From an uncultured Tenacibaculum sp. (GTDB lineage Bacteria > Bacteroidota > Bacteroidia > Flavobacteriales > Flavobacteriaceae), in contig CANMIL010000008.1 in NCBI GenBank assembly GCA_947497895.1, positions 124,001 through 188,000 of the forward strand: a stretch of 64,000 nucleotides of DNA, given 5' to 3'. Below are positions 26,949-35,841 of the stretch, one piece after another. The notes beneath the pieces were generated by a model. That model had not been told where the DNA came from. It made no database searches and was given only the letters and a program-made list of their open reading frames with translations. The translations under genes were made by a program, and so were the position numbers. The stretch's first letter is position 1. Each line of letters starts with the position of its first letter.

Positions 26949-27647
26949 ATGAAAAAAATCAATTTATTTTTCGCAACCCTCAGTATCGTATTATTAGCAT
27001 CTTGTTCTTCTAACGAAGGAGATATCAACACGTTGCAAAATATTGAAAACACTGAAACTTCTCAGTTAAAATCCTATACTTTAAAAAGAAATGCCGATGG
27101 TTCATATTATATGGACTTCGATGTTGCCGAAAATACACAAATCGATACCTATAAAAAAGCAGACAATTCTAATGAAATAGTTTTATCAGAAGGAAACCAA
27201 GTTACCGCTAGCAGACAAGGGACTGAGTTTACTTTGGATAATAACTTATTAAAAGTAAATATTCTTGAAGCCAAAAATGGAAAAAAATCGTATATTTCGG
27301 TTGAAGATGATGGTATCAATAAATCTGGTAGAGGTGTAACTGAGTTTTTATATGACTACAGTATTACAAAAAACATAGATGGAACGTTTACCTTAGATTT
27401 TGAAGTGAATGATAATGTAACGACAGATTTTGTTTATAACAAAAATGAAAACATTTATGAAGTTCATCTAAAATCAGGTAAGTCAACGAATAAAACCTTC
27501 TCAAGAAATTTAGATATACTGCAAAACGGAATTCTTAAAATAGATTTCGTAAACCATAAAAATGCAAGATCATCTGAAAGTGAATTTGCAACAAGAAAAC
27601 CAAAAGCTATCGTAGTTCAAGATATTTACGATGGAAGTGTTTACTAA
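26949..27647 (+). CDS. Lipoprotein with two internal repeats, unknown
   Basis: I do not recognise the family. The 232-residue product has a lipoprotein signal with lipobox LLASC (Cys19), so it should be anchored in a membrane facing the periplasm or outside. The mature part holds two similar units: about residues 42-120 (SYTLKRNADGSYYMDFDV) and 133-212 (DYSITKNIDGTFTLDFEV). Each is rich in predicted beta strands, and they match over most of their length. The gene lies between a response regulator and its likely kinase on the same strand, 26 bases before the kinase, so a sensory accessory role is possible but inferred. Confidence 0.75.
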   Translation: MKKINLFFATLSIVLLASCSSNEGDINTLQNIENTETSQLKSYTLKRNADGSYYMDFDVAENTQIDTYKKADNSNEIVLSEGNQVTASRQGTEFTLDNNLLKVNILEAKNGKKSYISVEDDGINKSGRGVTEFLYDYSITKNIDGTFTLDFEVNDNVTTDFVYNKNENIYEVHLKSGKSTNKTFSRNLDILQNGILKIDFVNHKNARSSESEFATRKPKAIVVQDIYDGSVY

Positions 27648-27673
27648 GATACAGTCTCCGTATAAACATCAAT

Positions 27674-29491
27674 ATGGATAGAAAATTAAATCAAAAGCTT
27701 AAACATTTTAGTATTTTCCTTTTTTTACTGTCATTCCCTTTTTTTGCACAAAAGAAAGAATCAAAAGAGATTAACGCAGATATATTAAAAAAATCTATTC
27801 TCGAGAAGCAATATGACTCGATAAAATTTCTTTATACGAAAAATAAATACTCTGAGGCTCTAGACTTAGGCCTGAAATTCAGAAATAAGTTAGAGAAGGC
27901 TGAGGAAAATGAAGAAATTAAATTTCGGATTTACTTCTTAATTGGTGAAATTTTCAGAAAAACCAAAAACCATAAAAAGGCTATCGGATTTTATAAAAAA
28001 TCACTAAACATTATTAAAGAAACGACCGCCTTCAATATTGAGAAATCTTCCTCATTTGAACATGCGAATGAGGAAGCTTCTTTGCGCACCAACTTATTTA
28101 GAATAGCTGGACAATATCTAATCCTTGATAAGAAAGACAGTGCTAAAATTTATTATTACAAACTTTTGGATTTAGAAGATTTCGGTCATATTTCTGATCA
28201 AATAACAAGAGCTGGAACCTACACTAATCTTTCTAACATCTATAGAGAAGATACCATATATGACAAAGCGGAAAATTATTCCGAAAAAGCAATTTCAATC
28301 TACAAAAGGCTAAACAAAAAAGTACTAGAATCAGCAGCACTAGGAAATCTCGCCAGTGTTTATCTAGATCAAAAAAAATACCTAAAGGCAAAAAAAACAT
28401 ATTTAGACGGAATTGATCTAATAAGGAAAGACACAAGTGAAAGAGCTACGCAATATAGAGAATATCTATTCTTTAATTTAGCTTATACACTTTACCTGCT
28501 CAAAGATTATGAGGCTTATATTTATCAAGAAAAATCTTATGAAATCAAAGATAACCTTAGAGAAAATAGCGTTAGAAGAGCTCTTGAACAAATATACGCG
28601 AAAAACAAGCTAGACATACAGAAAGAGAAAGCCAATTTAATTAAATATCAGGCTGAACTTGAGAAAGCTCAAAAGAGGAAATATAATTATCTTTTTGCAG
28701 CTATAACGCTATTAACTATTATAATTTCAGCTGTTGTAATTTACAACATCCGATTACGTCAACGAAACTTAAAGCTTAAACTAGAACAAACAAAACTCGT
28801 CGAAAAACAAAAAATTGATCATTTAAAATCGGAAACTCAGGTTAAAATTTTAAATGCCACCATCGATGGAAAAGAAACCGAACGTAAGCAAATAGCAGAA
28901 ACTTTGCACGATAGTGTAAGTGCATTATTATCTTCTGCAAACATGCACCTTCGTGCCACCAAAAAACAATTTAATGGTAGCACACCTGTTGAATTGGAAA
29001 AAACGCAAGATATCATTTTGGAGGCTTCACAAAAAGTGAGAGATCTTTCTCATAACTTAGTTTCTTCTATTCTTTTAAAATTTGGCTTAGAGTATGCTAT
29101 AAAAGACATTGCAAAAAAATACTCAAATCGTGAATTGGAGTTTCATACTGAAATTAGCAATGTTGATCGTTACAGTCAAGAATTTGAAATTAAGTTATAT
29201 AATGTAATACATGAGCTAATTAATAATATTATTAAGCATAGTAAAGCATCAAATGCCTATATTATTATAGAAGAGAGAAATGATTTTCTTTCTGTACGTA
29301 TTGAAGATGATGGTGTTGGTTTTGATTACAAAACAAGTAATAGTAACTCTGGTGGATTAGGGCTAAATCAAATTGAAGCAAGAATTCAAATGATGAACGG
29401 AAATTTCCTAGTTGAATCCGGAGCTAATCAAGGTTCCAAAATTACTTTTTCAGTACCTGTGCAAAAAAGATCTCAAACTAGCTTCGTTTAG
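27674..29491 (+). CDS. TPR sensor histidine kinase (HisKA_3 type)
   Basis: The 605-residue protein has an N-terminal signal segment ending in FFAQ, a periplasmic TPR region (about 50-330), and a membrane segment near 337-358 (LFAAITLLTIIISAVVIY). A coiled coil and a HisKA_3 dimerisation domain with His412 in ETLHDSVSALL follow, then an HATPase (N box VIHELINNIIKHS, G boxes DDGVGF and GGLGL). It belongs to the NarX/DesK-like class that pairs with LuxR-type regulators, matching the regulator at 26 kb. Its last 14 bases overlap the convergent phosphoesterase gene. Confidence 0.92.
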   Translation: MDRKLNQKLKHFSIFLFLLSFPFFAQKKESKEINADILKKSILEKQYDSIKFLYTKNKYSEALDLGLKFRNKLEKAEENEEIKFRIYFLIGEIFRKTKNHKKAIGFYKKSLNIIKETTAFNIEKSSSFEHANEEASLRTNLFRIAGQYLILDKKDSAKIYYYKLLDLEDFGHISDQITRAGTYTNLSNIYREDTIYDKAENYSEKAISIYKRLNKKVLESAALGNLASVYLDQKKYLKAKKTYLDGIDLIRKDTSERATQYREYLFFNLAYTLYLLKDYEAYIYQEKSYEIKDNLRENSVRRALEQIYAKNKLDIQKEKANLIKYQAELEKAQKRKYNYLFAAITLLTIIISAVVIYNIRLRQRNLKLKLEQTKLVEKQKIDHLKSETQVKILNATIDGKETERKQIAETLHDSVSALLSSANMHLRATKKQFNGSTPVELEKTQDIILEASQKVRDLSHNLVSSILLKFGLEYAIKDIAKKYSNRELEFHTEISNVDRYSQEFEIKLYNVIHELINNIIKHSKASNAYIIIEERNDFLSVRIEDDGVGFDYKTSNSNSGGLGLNQIEARIQMMNGNFLVESGANQGSKITFSVPVQKRSQTSFV

Positions 29492-29975
29492 CCAACTCAA
29501 TAATTTCTAAATTTTTAATATTTCCGCTATCCAACTCAAAACGAAGCATCGTTCTTACTTTATGAAATCCATGTTTGCCAGCGGCACCAGGATTCAGATG
29601 TAAAACATTATACTTTTCGTCGTACTGCACCTTTAAAATATGAGAATGGCCACAAATAAAAATTGAAGGTTTCCTCATAGCAATAATATCACGAACTCTG
29701 GGCTTGTATTTACCTGGATACCCACCAATATGTGTTATAAAAACACGCATTTGCTCTAATTCAAAAATTTCATCTTCTTTAAACTCCGCCCTCGCATCTT
29801 TATCATCAATATTCCCATAAACAGCTCGTAAAGGCTTGTGTTTTTTTAATGTATCAGTAACATTCAAATTCCCGATATCACCTGCATGCCACACCTCATC
29901 GGCTTGGTTTACATATTTCAAAATCTGATCATCAATAAAACTATGTGTATCTGATAACAATAAAATTTTCTTCAT
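29478..29975 (-). CDS. YfcE/MJ0936-type metallophosphoesterase
   Basis: The 165-residue protein carries the calcineurin-like metal motifs in order: SDTHS near residue 8, GDIGN, GNID and GHSH. Small family members hydrolyse phosphodiesters in vitro, with natural substrates uncertain. It is cytoplasmic with no signal peptide. It converges with and overlaps the sensor kinase by 14 bases. The 266-base gap before truA shows nothing notable. Confidence 0.9.
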   Translation of the reverse strand: MKKILLLSDTHSFIDDQILKYVNQADEVWHAGDIGNLNVTDTLKKHKPLRAVYGNIDDKDARAEFKEDEIFELEQMRVFITHIGGYPGKYKPRVRDIIAMRKPSIFICGHSHILKVQYDEKYNVLHLNPGAAGKHGFHKVRTMLRFELDSGNIKNLEIIELAKRS

Positions 29976-30241
29976 TTAGCTCAAATCATCAATTTAAAAA
30001 TCAAAGATAAGAAAGCCATCAGTTAACCAATATTATACCACAGAAGAATTGTATACTCAAATATATTCTTAGCCTGAGGTCGAACGAAATCGCGCCCTAC
30101 TTTTCTTAGTATAAAAAACAATAAATTAAAAGCAAGGCAAGCATTTAAGTCATCTCAAAAAAATGGAAATTATCTAAGAAAAAAATCAATTCCCTAATTC
30201 GGGTTAAATTCCATAATTTAGCTGTTTAAATTTTTTAGTTT

Positions 30242-30976
30242 TTGAGATATTTTATTGAGTTATCCTATAATGGAAAAAACTATCATGGTTGGCAAATACA
30301 ACCTCATTCTATTTCTGTTCAAGAAAAAATAAATAAAGCTATTTGTACCTTGCTACAAGAAGACATTAATATTGTTGGTGCAGGAAGAACTGATGCGGGT
30401 GTACATGCCTCTCAAATGTTTGCTCATTTTGACACACAAAAAGACTTGGATAGTAATTTCACTTATAAACTCAATGCTATTTTACCAAACGATATTGTTA
30501 TTTACAGCACAATAAAAGTAAATGAAGAAGCCCATGCAAGATTCGATGCAACCAGTCGAAGCTATGAGTATAAAATCTGGTTGGGGAGAAATCCTTTTCT
30601 ATTAGATACCACTTGGCAACTGCTTTATAAAAACATTAATCTCAATGCTATGAATGAAGCCGCAAAAATCTTGTATGAATATGAAGATTTTGAATGTTTC
30701 TCAAAAGTAAAAACTGATGTAAATACTTTTATTTGTAATGTAACAAATGCCCATTGGGAGCTAAAAGGAGATGAACTTACATTTTTTATATCGGCAGATA
30801 GATTTCTAAGAAATATGGTGAGAGCTATTGTTGGTACTTTATTAGATGTTGGATTAGGAAAAAGAACTGTTGACGATTTCAGAAAAGTAATTGAAAGTAA
30901 AAACAGAGGAAATGCAGGGGTATCAGTTCCAGCAAAAGGTTTATTTTTAACAAACGTTTCATACAATTATATATAA
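30242..30976 (+). CDS. truA: tRNA pseudouridine synthase A
   Basis: TruA converts uridines 38-40 of the tRNA anticodon arm to pseudouridine. The 244 residues are standard. The catalytic aspartate is Asp51 in GRTDAGVHA. The start is TTG at 30242, chosen because MRYFIELSYNGKNYHGWQ is the conserved N-terminus and no ATG fits. Its stop abuts the GTG start of the ABC exporter with no gap. Confidence 0.95.
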   Translation: MRYFIELSYNGKNYHGWQIQPHSISVQEKINKAICTLLQEDINIVGAGRTDAGVHASQMFAHFDTQKDLDSNFTYKLNAILPNDIVIYSTIKVNEEAHARFDATSRSYEYKIWLGRNPFLLDTTWQLLYKNINLNAMNEAAKILYEYEDFECFSKVKTDVNTFICNVTNAHWELKGDELTFFISADRFLRNMVRAIVGTLLDVGLGKRTVDDFRKVIESKNRGNAGVSVPAKGLFLTNVSYNYI

Positions 30977-32740
30977 GTGAGTACAAATTCAGGAAAAGCA
31001 TTTGATCTTAAAATTTTTGTAAGACTGATGAGTTTTGCAAAAACGTATAAATTAAAATTTACGATTGCCGCTTTATCAACCATATTATTAGCCGTTGCTG
31101 CGGCTGCCGATCCATATGTATTGATACAGGCTATTAACCATTTTAGTGAAACAAAAGATCTAGCAGAGCTCATAGAAAATACCATGATATTACTTGCTTT
31201 ACTAATATTTCAAGTAATATTACAATTTTCATTTATTTACTACGCCAACTGGGTTGGACAGCATATCATTAGAGATATTCGCGCAAAAACATTTCGAAAA
31301 ATTGTTGCTTTCAAGATGGGATATTTCGATAAAAACTCAGTAGGAAAACTAGTTACAAGAGTTGTTTCAGACATTGAGACTATTGCCAACTTTTTTACTC
31401 AAGGTGTTTTTATGATTGTAAGCGACATTTTAAAAATGTTGGTAGTTACAGTATTAATGCTCGTTATTAACTGGAAACTTGCGCTAATCGCACTAGCCGT
31501 TCTGCCTATTTTGATTTATGCTACAAAGTTGTTTCAAATAGCAATAAAAGCTACATTTCAAGATGTAAGAAACCAGGTAGCCAATTTAAACGGCTTTGTT
31601 CAAGAACGCGTTACTGGTATGAAAATAGTACAGCTGTTCAATCGAGAAAATGTTGAGTATAAAAACTTTGTTGAAATTAACGATAAACACAAAAAAGCAC
31701 ACGTAAAAACCGTTTGGTACTACTCCATTTTCTTTCCAATTGCAGAAATTTTATCTTCTATTGCAATTGGTTTAATTGTTTGGTATGGAGGTTTCCAAGT
31801 AGTTGAAGATAGCAATGTTTCAGTTGGAGCCATTATCGGATTTATTAAAATGGCTCAAATGCTTTTTAGACCACTTCGTCAAATTGCAGATAAATTTAAC
31901 CAACTTCAAATGGGAATTGTTTCTGGTGAACGTGTTTTTAACGTTATTGATACCGATAGTTCAATAGATAAAAGTGGAACAACTTCAGCCGATAACTTAA
32001 ATGGAAACATCTCTTTCAAAGATGTTCGATTCAGTTATATTGAAAACGAAGAGGTTTTAAAAGGAATCAGCTTCAATGTTAAAAAAGGAGAAACTGTTGC
32101 AATTGTGGGTTCTACAGGAGCTGGAAAATCGACCATAATTAATTTAATAAGTCGATTTTACGAAATTGATAGTGGACAAATTTGTGTTGACTCAATACCT
32201 GTAAATGAGTATGATTTAACTTCACTAAGAAGCAAAGTAGCTGTTGTTCTTCAAGATGTTTTCTTGTTTTCAGATACGATACTAAATAATATTACTCTTA
32301 ATAACGATTCTATTTCTTTAGAGGAAGTTAAAAAGGCAGCAAAGCAAATTGGTATTCATGATTTTATAATGAGTCTTCCAAATGACTACAATTACAACGT
32401 AAAAGAAAGAGGCGGTATGCTTTCTTCAGGACAACGTCAACTAATTGCGTTTTTAAGAGCTTATGTGAGCAAACCAAGTATTTTAATACTAGATGAAGCC
32501 ACCTCATCGGTAGATTCTCATTCCGAACAAATGATTCAGTTCGCTACCGACGAAATTACAAAAGATAGAACTTCAATTGTTATTGCTCATAGATTAGCTA
32601 CTATTAAAAAGGCCGACACTATTATTGTTATGGATAAAGGTAAAATAGTAGAACAAGGAAATCATAATGAGCTTCTTAAAATTTCAGATGGATATTATAA
32701 GAACTTATATGAAGTTCAATTTCAAGAAATAACAGATTAA
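30977..32740 (+). CDS. ABC exporter, fused membrane and ATPase domains
   Basis: The 587-residue half-transporter has a six-helix membrane domain (about 1-330) and a nucleotide-binding domain. The Walker A motif is GSTGAGKS (378-385), the signature is LSSGQRQ, and Walker B is ILILDEAT. It should work as a homodimer in the inner membrane. MsbA/LmrA-like families export lipids or drugs, and the cargo here is not evident. The GTG start follows the truA stop directly, so the two are co-translated, an arrangement common in Flavobacteria. Confidence 0.92.
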   Translation: MSTNSGKAFDLKIFVRLMSFAKTYKLKFTIAALSTILLAVAAAADPYVLIQAINHFSETKDLAELIENTMILLALLIFQVILQFSFIYYANWVGQHIIRDIRAKTFRKIVAFKMGYFDKNSVGKLVTRVVSDIETIANFFTQGVFMIVSDILKMLVVTVLMLVINWKLALIALAVLPILIYATKLFQIAIKATFQDVRNQVANLNGFVQERVTGMKIVQLFNRENVEYKNFVEINDKHKKAHVKTVWYYSIFFPIAEILSSIAIGLIVWYGGFQVVEDSNVSVGAIIGFIKMAQMLFRPLRQIADKFNQLQMGIVSGERVFNVIDTDSSIDKSGTTSADNLNGNISFKDVRFSYIENEEVLKGISFNVKKGETVAIVGSTGAGKSTIINLISRFYEIDSGQICVDSIPVNEYDLTSLRSKVAVVLQDVFLFSDTILNNITLNNDSISLEEVKKAAKQIGIHDFIMSLPNDYNYNVKERGGMLSSGQRQLIAFLRAYVSKPSILILDEATSSVDSHSEQMIQFATDEITKDRTSIVIAHRLATIKKADTIIVMDKGKIVEQGNHNELLKISDGYYKNLYEVQFQEITD

Positions 32741-32772
32741 AAAAATGCTCGTTTTTAACGAGCATTTTTATT
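32741..32772 (+). terminator. Terminator after the ABC exporter
   Basis: The stem AATGCTCGTT / AACGAGCATT with a 3-base loop is followed by T-rich sequence right after the stop codon. Confidence 0.88.
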
Positions 32773-33060
32773 TTCTAAATAATTTGGCACATCTTTTTCT
32801 TCATATTGAGTAAATCAGACTCATCGAGATACGACTTGTTTCCCATTTCACCTCTATTTTAAAAGAGAATATTTTTTTAATGATTTTAAACACCTCATCT
32901 GAATTAACCAGAACCTGTTAACAATTTTCATTATTTTATACAAATTTTATTTTAACTAGATATAATTTTTAAGAAAACCACAACTAATCATTGAAAACAC
33001 CTCAATATTTTATGATAAAATCAATAATTCATTTTTTATGTTAATAAAACATTAGCATTA
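32773..33060. other. A/T-rich gap before the Ala/Glu/Lys-rich lipoprotein
   Basis: No open frame, RNA or strong repeat is seen. It lies between the exporter terminator and the next promoter. Confidence 0.5.
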
Positions 33061-33091
33061 TTTGTTTCATTGAATCAAATTGTTACATTTG
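33061..33091 (+). promoter_or_regulatory. Promoter of the Ala/Glu/Lys-rich lipoprotein gene
   Basis: TTTG at 33061-33064 and TACATTTG at 33084-33091 are separated by exactly 19 bases, an ideal Bacteroidota housekeeping promoter. The ATG follows at 33126. Confidence 0.75.
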
Positions 33092-33125
33092 TTATTCAAT
33101 CTTAAAACTAAAAAATCATAAGACC

Positions 33126-33593
33126 ATGAAAAGAGTAATCTTATCTGCTTTAGTTGTTGGTTCATTATTAGCAACTTCATGTAAAAAGGCAAAGGAAGAA
33201 ACAAAAGACGCAGCAAGTACTGCGGTTGAAGCAACAGAAAAAGCCGCTGATAAAGTATCAGAAGCTGTTGAAGACACAGCTACTAAAGTTGTAGAAGAAA
33301 CTGAAAAAGCTGCTGATAAAGTAGTTGAGGCGGTTGAGTCAGCTTTAGATGGTGTTAAAATTCCTAGCTTTGAAAATAAAGAGGTAGAAGAGCACTTAAA
33401 AAGTTATGCAACTTACGCAAAAGACTATATCGCTGCTAAAGGTGATGTTATGAAAAATGCTTCTTTAGCTAAAAAAGGCGTTGAGTTAGCAACCAAAGGT
33501 GCTGAATTAGTTAAGAATTTAGACGATGAAGGAAAAAAGAAGTTTAATAGTGTAATGAGCGCTATTCAAGCAAAAATGGCTCCTTCTAAATAA
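33126..33593 (+). CDS. Ala/Glu/Lys-rich helical lipoprotein
   Basis: The 155-residue protein has a lipoprotein signal (LLATSC, Cys19). It then has a helical region of repeated 11-residue-like units (EKAADKVSEAVEDTA, then EKAADKVVEAVESA) that recall LEA-like or YtxH-like stress proteins. The C-terminal half (about 75-155) is also helical but less repetitive. No enzymatic motif is visible. It is likely periplasmic and abundant, given its near-ideal promoter and strong terminator, though abundance is inferred. Confidence 0.75.
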   Translation: MKRVILSALVVGSLLATSCKKAKEETKDAASTAVEATEKAADKVSEAVEDTATKVVEETEKAADKVVEAVESALDGVKIPSFENKEVEEHLKSYATYAKDYIAAKGDVMKNASLAKKGVELATKGAELVKNLDDEGKKKFNSVMSAIQAKMAPSK

Positions 33594-33613
33594 TTAGCTA
33601 AAAACATAAAAAT

Positions 33614-33646
33614 AAAAAAGGTTCTTATGCAGGAACCTTTTTTTTA
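33614..33646. terminator. Terminator at the ancestral lipoprotein-cdaA junction
   Basis: The stem AAAAAAGGTTC / GAACCTTTTTT (33614-33624 with 33633-33643) has an 8-base loop and a T run. It lies immediately next to the relic cdaA stop codon, so it once served both convergent genes. Confidence 0.85.
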
Positions 33647-33725
33647 TGCCATAACATCTCGTTGTAATTTTTTCGATAGCTCTTCAAAAGTATCAAAAAG
33701 CTCAAAACCAACATCTTTAATATAA
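33644..33725 (-). pseudogene. Relic copy of the cdaA 3' end
   Basis: On the minus strand this encodes the end of a CdaA protein (FELFDTFEELSKKLQRDVMA, then TAA). Positions 33645-33725 match 35012-35092 at 79 of 81 bases. There is no upstream coding part, and similarity stops sharply at 33725. It is best read as the original cdaA end, cut off when the esterase-bearing segment was inserted and a new end supplied. Confidence 0.85.
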
Positions 33726-33798
33726 AAAGTTAAAAACACTGATAGATCTGCCCTCAAATAGTAAAAAAAGAAAGTGAAATTTACAAAAAACCAGAAAT

Positions 33799-34947
33799 AT
33801 GAAGCTACAATCCATACATAGGAGAATGAGAATAGTTTTATTTTTTATGATTTTGACACTCCCAAATAAAGTTCTTTCTCAAAAAATAAAAATAAAAATA
33901 AAATCTCGTTATTTAAATGAAACCAGAACCATTTCTGTTAGATTACCAGACAACTATGAGTGCTCAAAATCCACCTACCCCGTTATTCTCGTAACTGATG
34001 GAGATGTTCTATTTGATTATATCAAAGGTCTCTTTGTTTATAATTGGGATTTGTATCCTAATGCTATTATTGTAGGGATAAATCAGGCGGAAAGAGACAA
34101 AGAACTAGTTCCCAAAAAACAGACTGAAGAGATACATAAAAATTTCTTTAAATATGTTAATGAAGAATTATTAAATGAGTTAGCAAGTAACTATAGGGTT
34201 AATGGTATCAATATTATTATTGGTCATTCTTTCGGAGGGTATTTTTCAATAAAATCTTTACTAAAAAATAATAATATAAATTATGCCATATCTATTAGCC
34301 CTACACTATGGAAAGAATATGGGAATAATATTTATAATGAGTTTTCTCAAAAGCAAATTACAAATGAGAGTGTTTTATACCTAGGAGTTGCTGAAAATGA
34401 TCATAATCAAATAAAAAATGATCTCTCAAAATTAAATAAATATGTCAAAGAGAATAGATCCTTCAATATCAAATCGTCATTAGAAGAATACCCTAATGAA
34501 GATCATAATTCTTCTATACTCATAGGTATAAGAAAAGGTTTATTAAGTTTTTTCAAAAACTGGCCAACAAAAATATCTGAAGAAAAATGGGACAATATCT
34601 ACAAGCAAAAAACCCCCTCTATTTTTCATAATCACTTTGAAAATCTCTCAAATAAATATAAAGTAACACCATCAGAGGATGATTATAATTCCTTAGGCTA
34701 TTTTTTCCTTGAGAATAACAAAATTAACAAGGCTATCGAGATATTTAAGTTAAACACAAAAACACATCCTTGCTCATCAAATGTATATGACAGTTTAGCA
34801 GAGGCTTATGAAGCTAGCAACCAAAACAAAAAAGCAATTTTCTATTATAAAAAGGCTTTGGAAATAGAAATAAATGGTGAGAATAACAAGTATGCAAAAC
34901 AACAGTATACCGAAAATATAAAAAGAATGAAATCTAAATTAAAGTAA
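33799..34947 (+). CDS. Secreted esterase-type alpha/beta hydrolase with C-terminal TPR
   Basis: The 382-residue protein has a signal peptide ending near KVLSQ and an esterase-D-like alpha/beta-hydrolase domain. The nucleophile is Ser144 in GHSFGGYF; the aspartate is probably in LGVAENDH and the histidine in NEDHNSS. One or two TPR units fill residues 295-370 (NKINKAIEIFKL and NKKAIFYYKKAL). Family members hydrolyse acyl or siderophore esters, so the substrate is open. It lies in a segment bracketed by direct repeats of the cdaA end and is visibly more A/T rich than its neighbours, which suggests recent acquisition. Confidence 0.85.
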   Translation: MKLQSIHRRMRIVLFFMILTLPNKVLSQKIKIKIKSRYLNETRTISVRLPDNYECSKSTYPVILVTDGDVLFDYIKGLFVYNWDLYPNAIIVGINQAERDKELVPKKQTEEIHKNFFKYVNEELLNELASNYRVNGINIIIGHSFGGYFSIKSLLKNNNINYAISISPTLWKEYGNNIYNEFSQKQITNESVLYLGVAENDHNQIKNDLSKLNKYVKENRSFNIKSSLEEYPNEDHNSSILIGIRKGLLSFFKNWPTKISEEKWDNIYKQKTPSIFHNHFENLSNKYKVTPSEDDYNSLGYFFLENNKINKAIEIFKLNTKTHPCSSNVYDSLAEAYEASNQNKKAIFYYKKALEIEINGENNKYAKQQYTENIKRMKSKLK

Positions 34948-35010
34948 AGGTATTTCGAATAAGCTCCCAATTATTACAAAGTCATTATCTATCTCAAAAA
35001 CTACTAAGCC

Positions 35011-35793
35011 CTATGCCATAACATCTTGTTGTAATTTTTTCGATAGCTCTTCAAAAGTATCAAAAAGCTCAAAACCACCATCTTTAATATAAGAGATTGC
35101 CCCTGTTTCTTCAGACACAACCAAGCACAAGGCATCTGTTCTTTCTGATACTCCAATCGCAGCACGATGACGTAGCCCAAATCGCAATGGTATTTGTGAA
35201 TTTTCTGTTATTGGTAATATAACCCTGGTTGCTATAATATAATTATCTCTAATAATTATTGCTCCATCATGCAGCGGACTATTCTTATAAAATATACTTT
35301 CCAAAATAGCCACATTTACTAAAGCACTCATTTTATCACCTGTTGTGGCTATAAAGTCAAGGTTGTTCGTTCTTTCAATTACAATAAGAGCTCCTGTTTT
35401 TGTTTTTGATAAATTAATCGATGCCTTTAATATTGTTTCTGTATCAACCTCTGTATTAATTTCAGACTGCAAAAACTTTAACTGATTGAGAAAACTTTTT
35501 CTTGTGGAAAAATTCGTTGTTCCAATCATTAATAAGAATTTCCTTATTTCCTGTTGAAAAACAATTAATAAAGCAATAACTCCTCCAGATAATAAATATC
35601 CCAGAATTCCACTAAGCATTTCCATTCGTAAGGCTTGAGTTATCTTCCAAATAATAAATATAAGGGCAATTCCAATGACAATATTTATAGCAACTGTACC
35701 TTTCAATAACTTATAAGTATAATACAAAAGGGCCGCCACCAAAATTATATCTAATATATCTAAAAAGGAAAAATCGATAAAGTCCAAACTCAA
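35011..35793 (-). CDS. cdaA: Diadenylate cyclase CdaA (c-di-AMP synthase)
   Basis: CdaA makes the second messenger c-di-AMP from two ATP. The 260 residues include three membrane helices (about 10-85) and a DAC domain with the DGA motif at 176-178 and RHR at 208-210, both intact. Its last 27 codons are duplicated at 33644-33725, and the present stop is TAG while the relic has TAA. It follows folP and a phosphoesterase on the minus strand; folP-cdaA linkage is common in Bacteroidota. No terminator follows its current end, in keeping with loss by insertion. Confidence 0.95.
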   Translation of the reverse strand: MSLDFIDFSFLDILDIILVAALLYYTYKLLKGTVAINIVIGIALIFIIWKITQALRMEMLSGILGYLLSGGVIALLIVFQQEIRKFLLMIGTTNFSTRKSFLNQLKFLQSEINTEVDTETILKASINLSKTKTGALIVIERTNNLDFIATTGDKMSALVNVAILESIFYKNSPLHDGAIIIRDNYIIATRVILPITENSQIPLRFGLRHRAAIGVSERTDALCLVVSEETGAISYIKDGGFELFDTFEELSKKLQQDVMA

Positions 35794-35841
35794 TTAGTTT
35801 TTAGGAGTTATGTAAATGTAATTATTTTATTTGAAGTTATA

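Noticed and set aside
33614..35100. Insertion sequence or integron carrying the esterase gene
   Set aside because: There is no transposase, integrase or terminal inverted repeat. The only bracketing repeats are the two cdaA ends.
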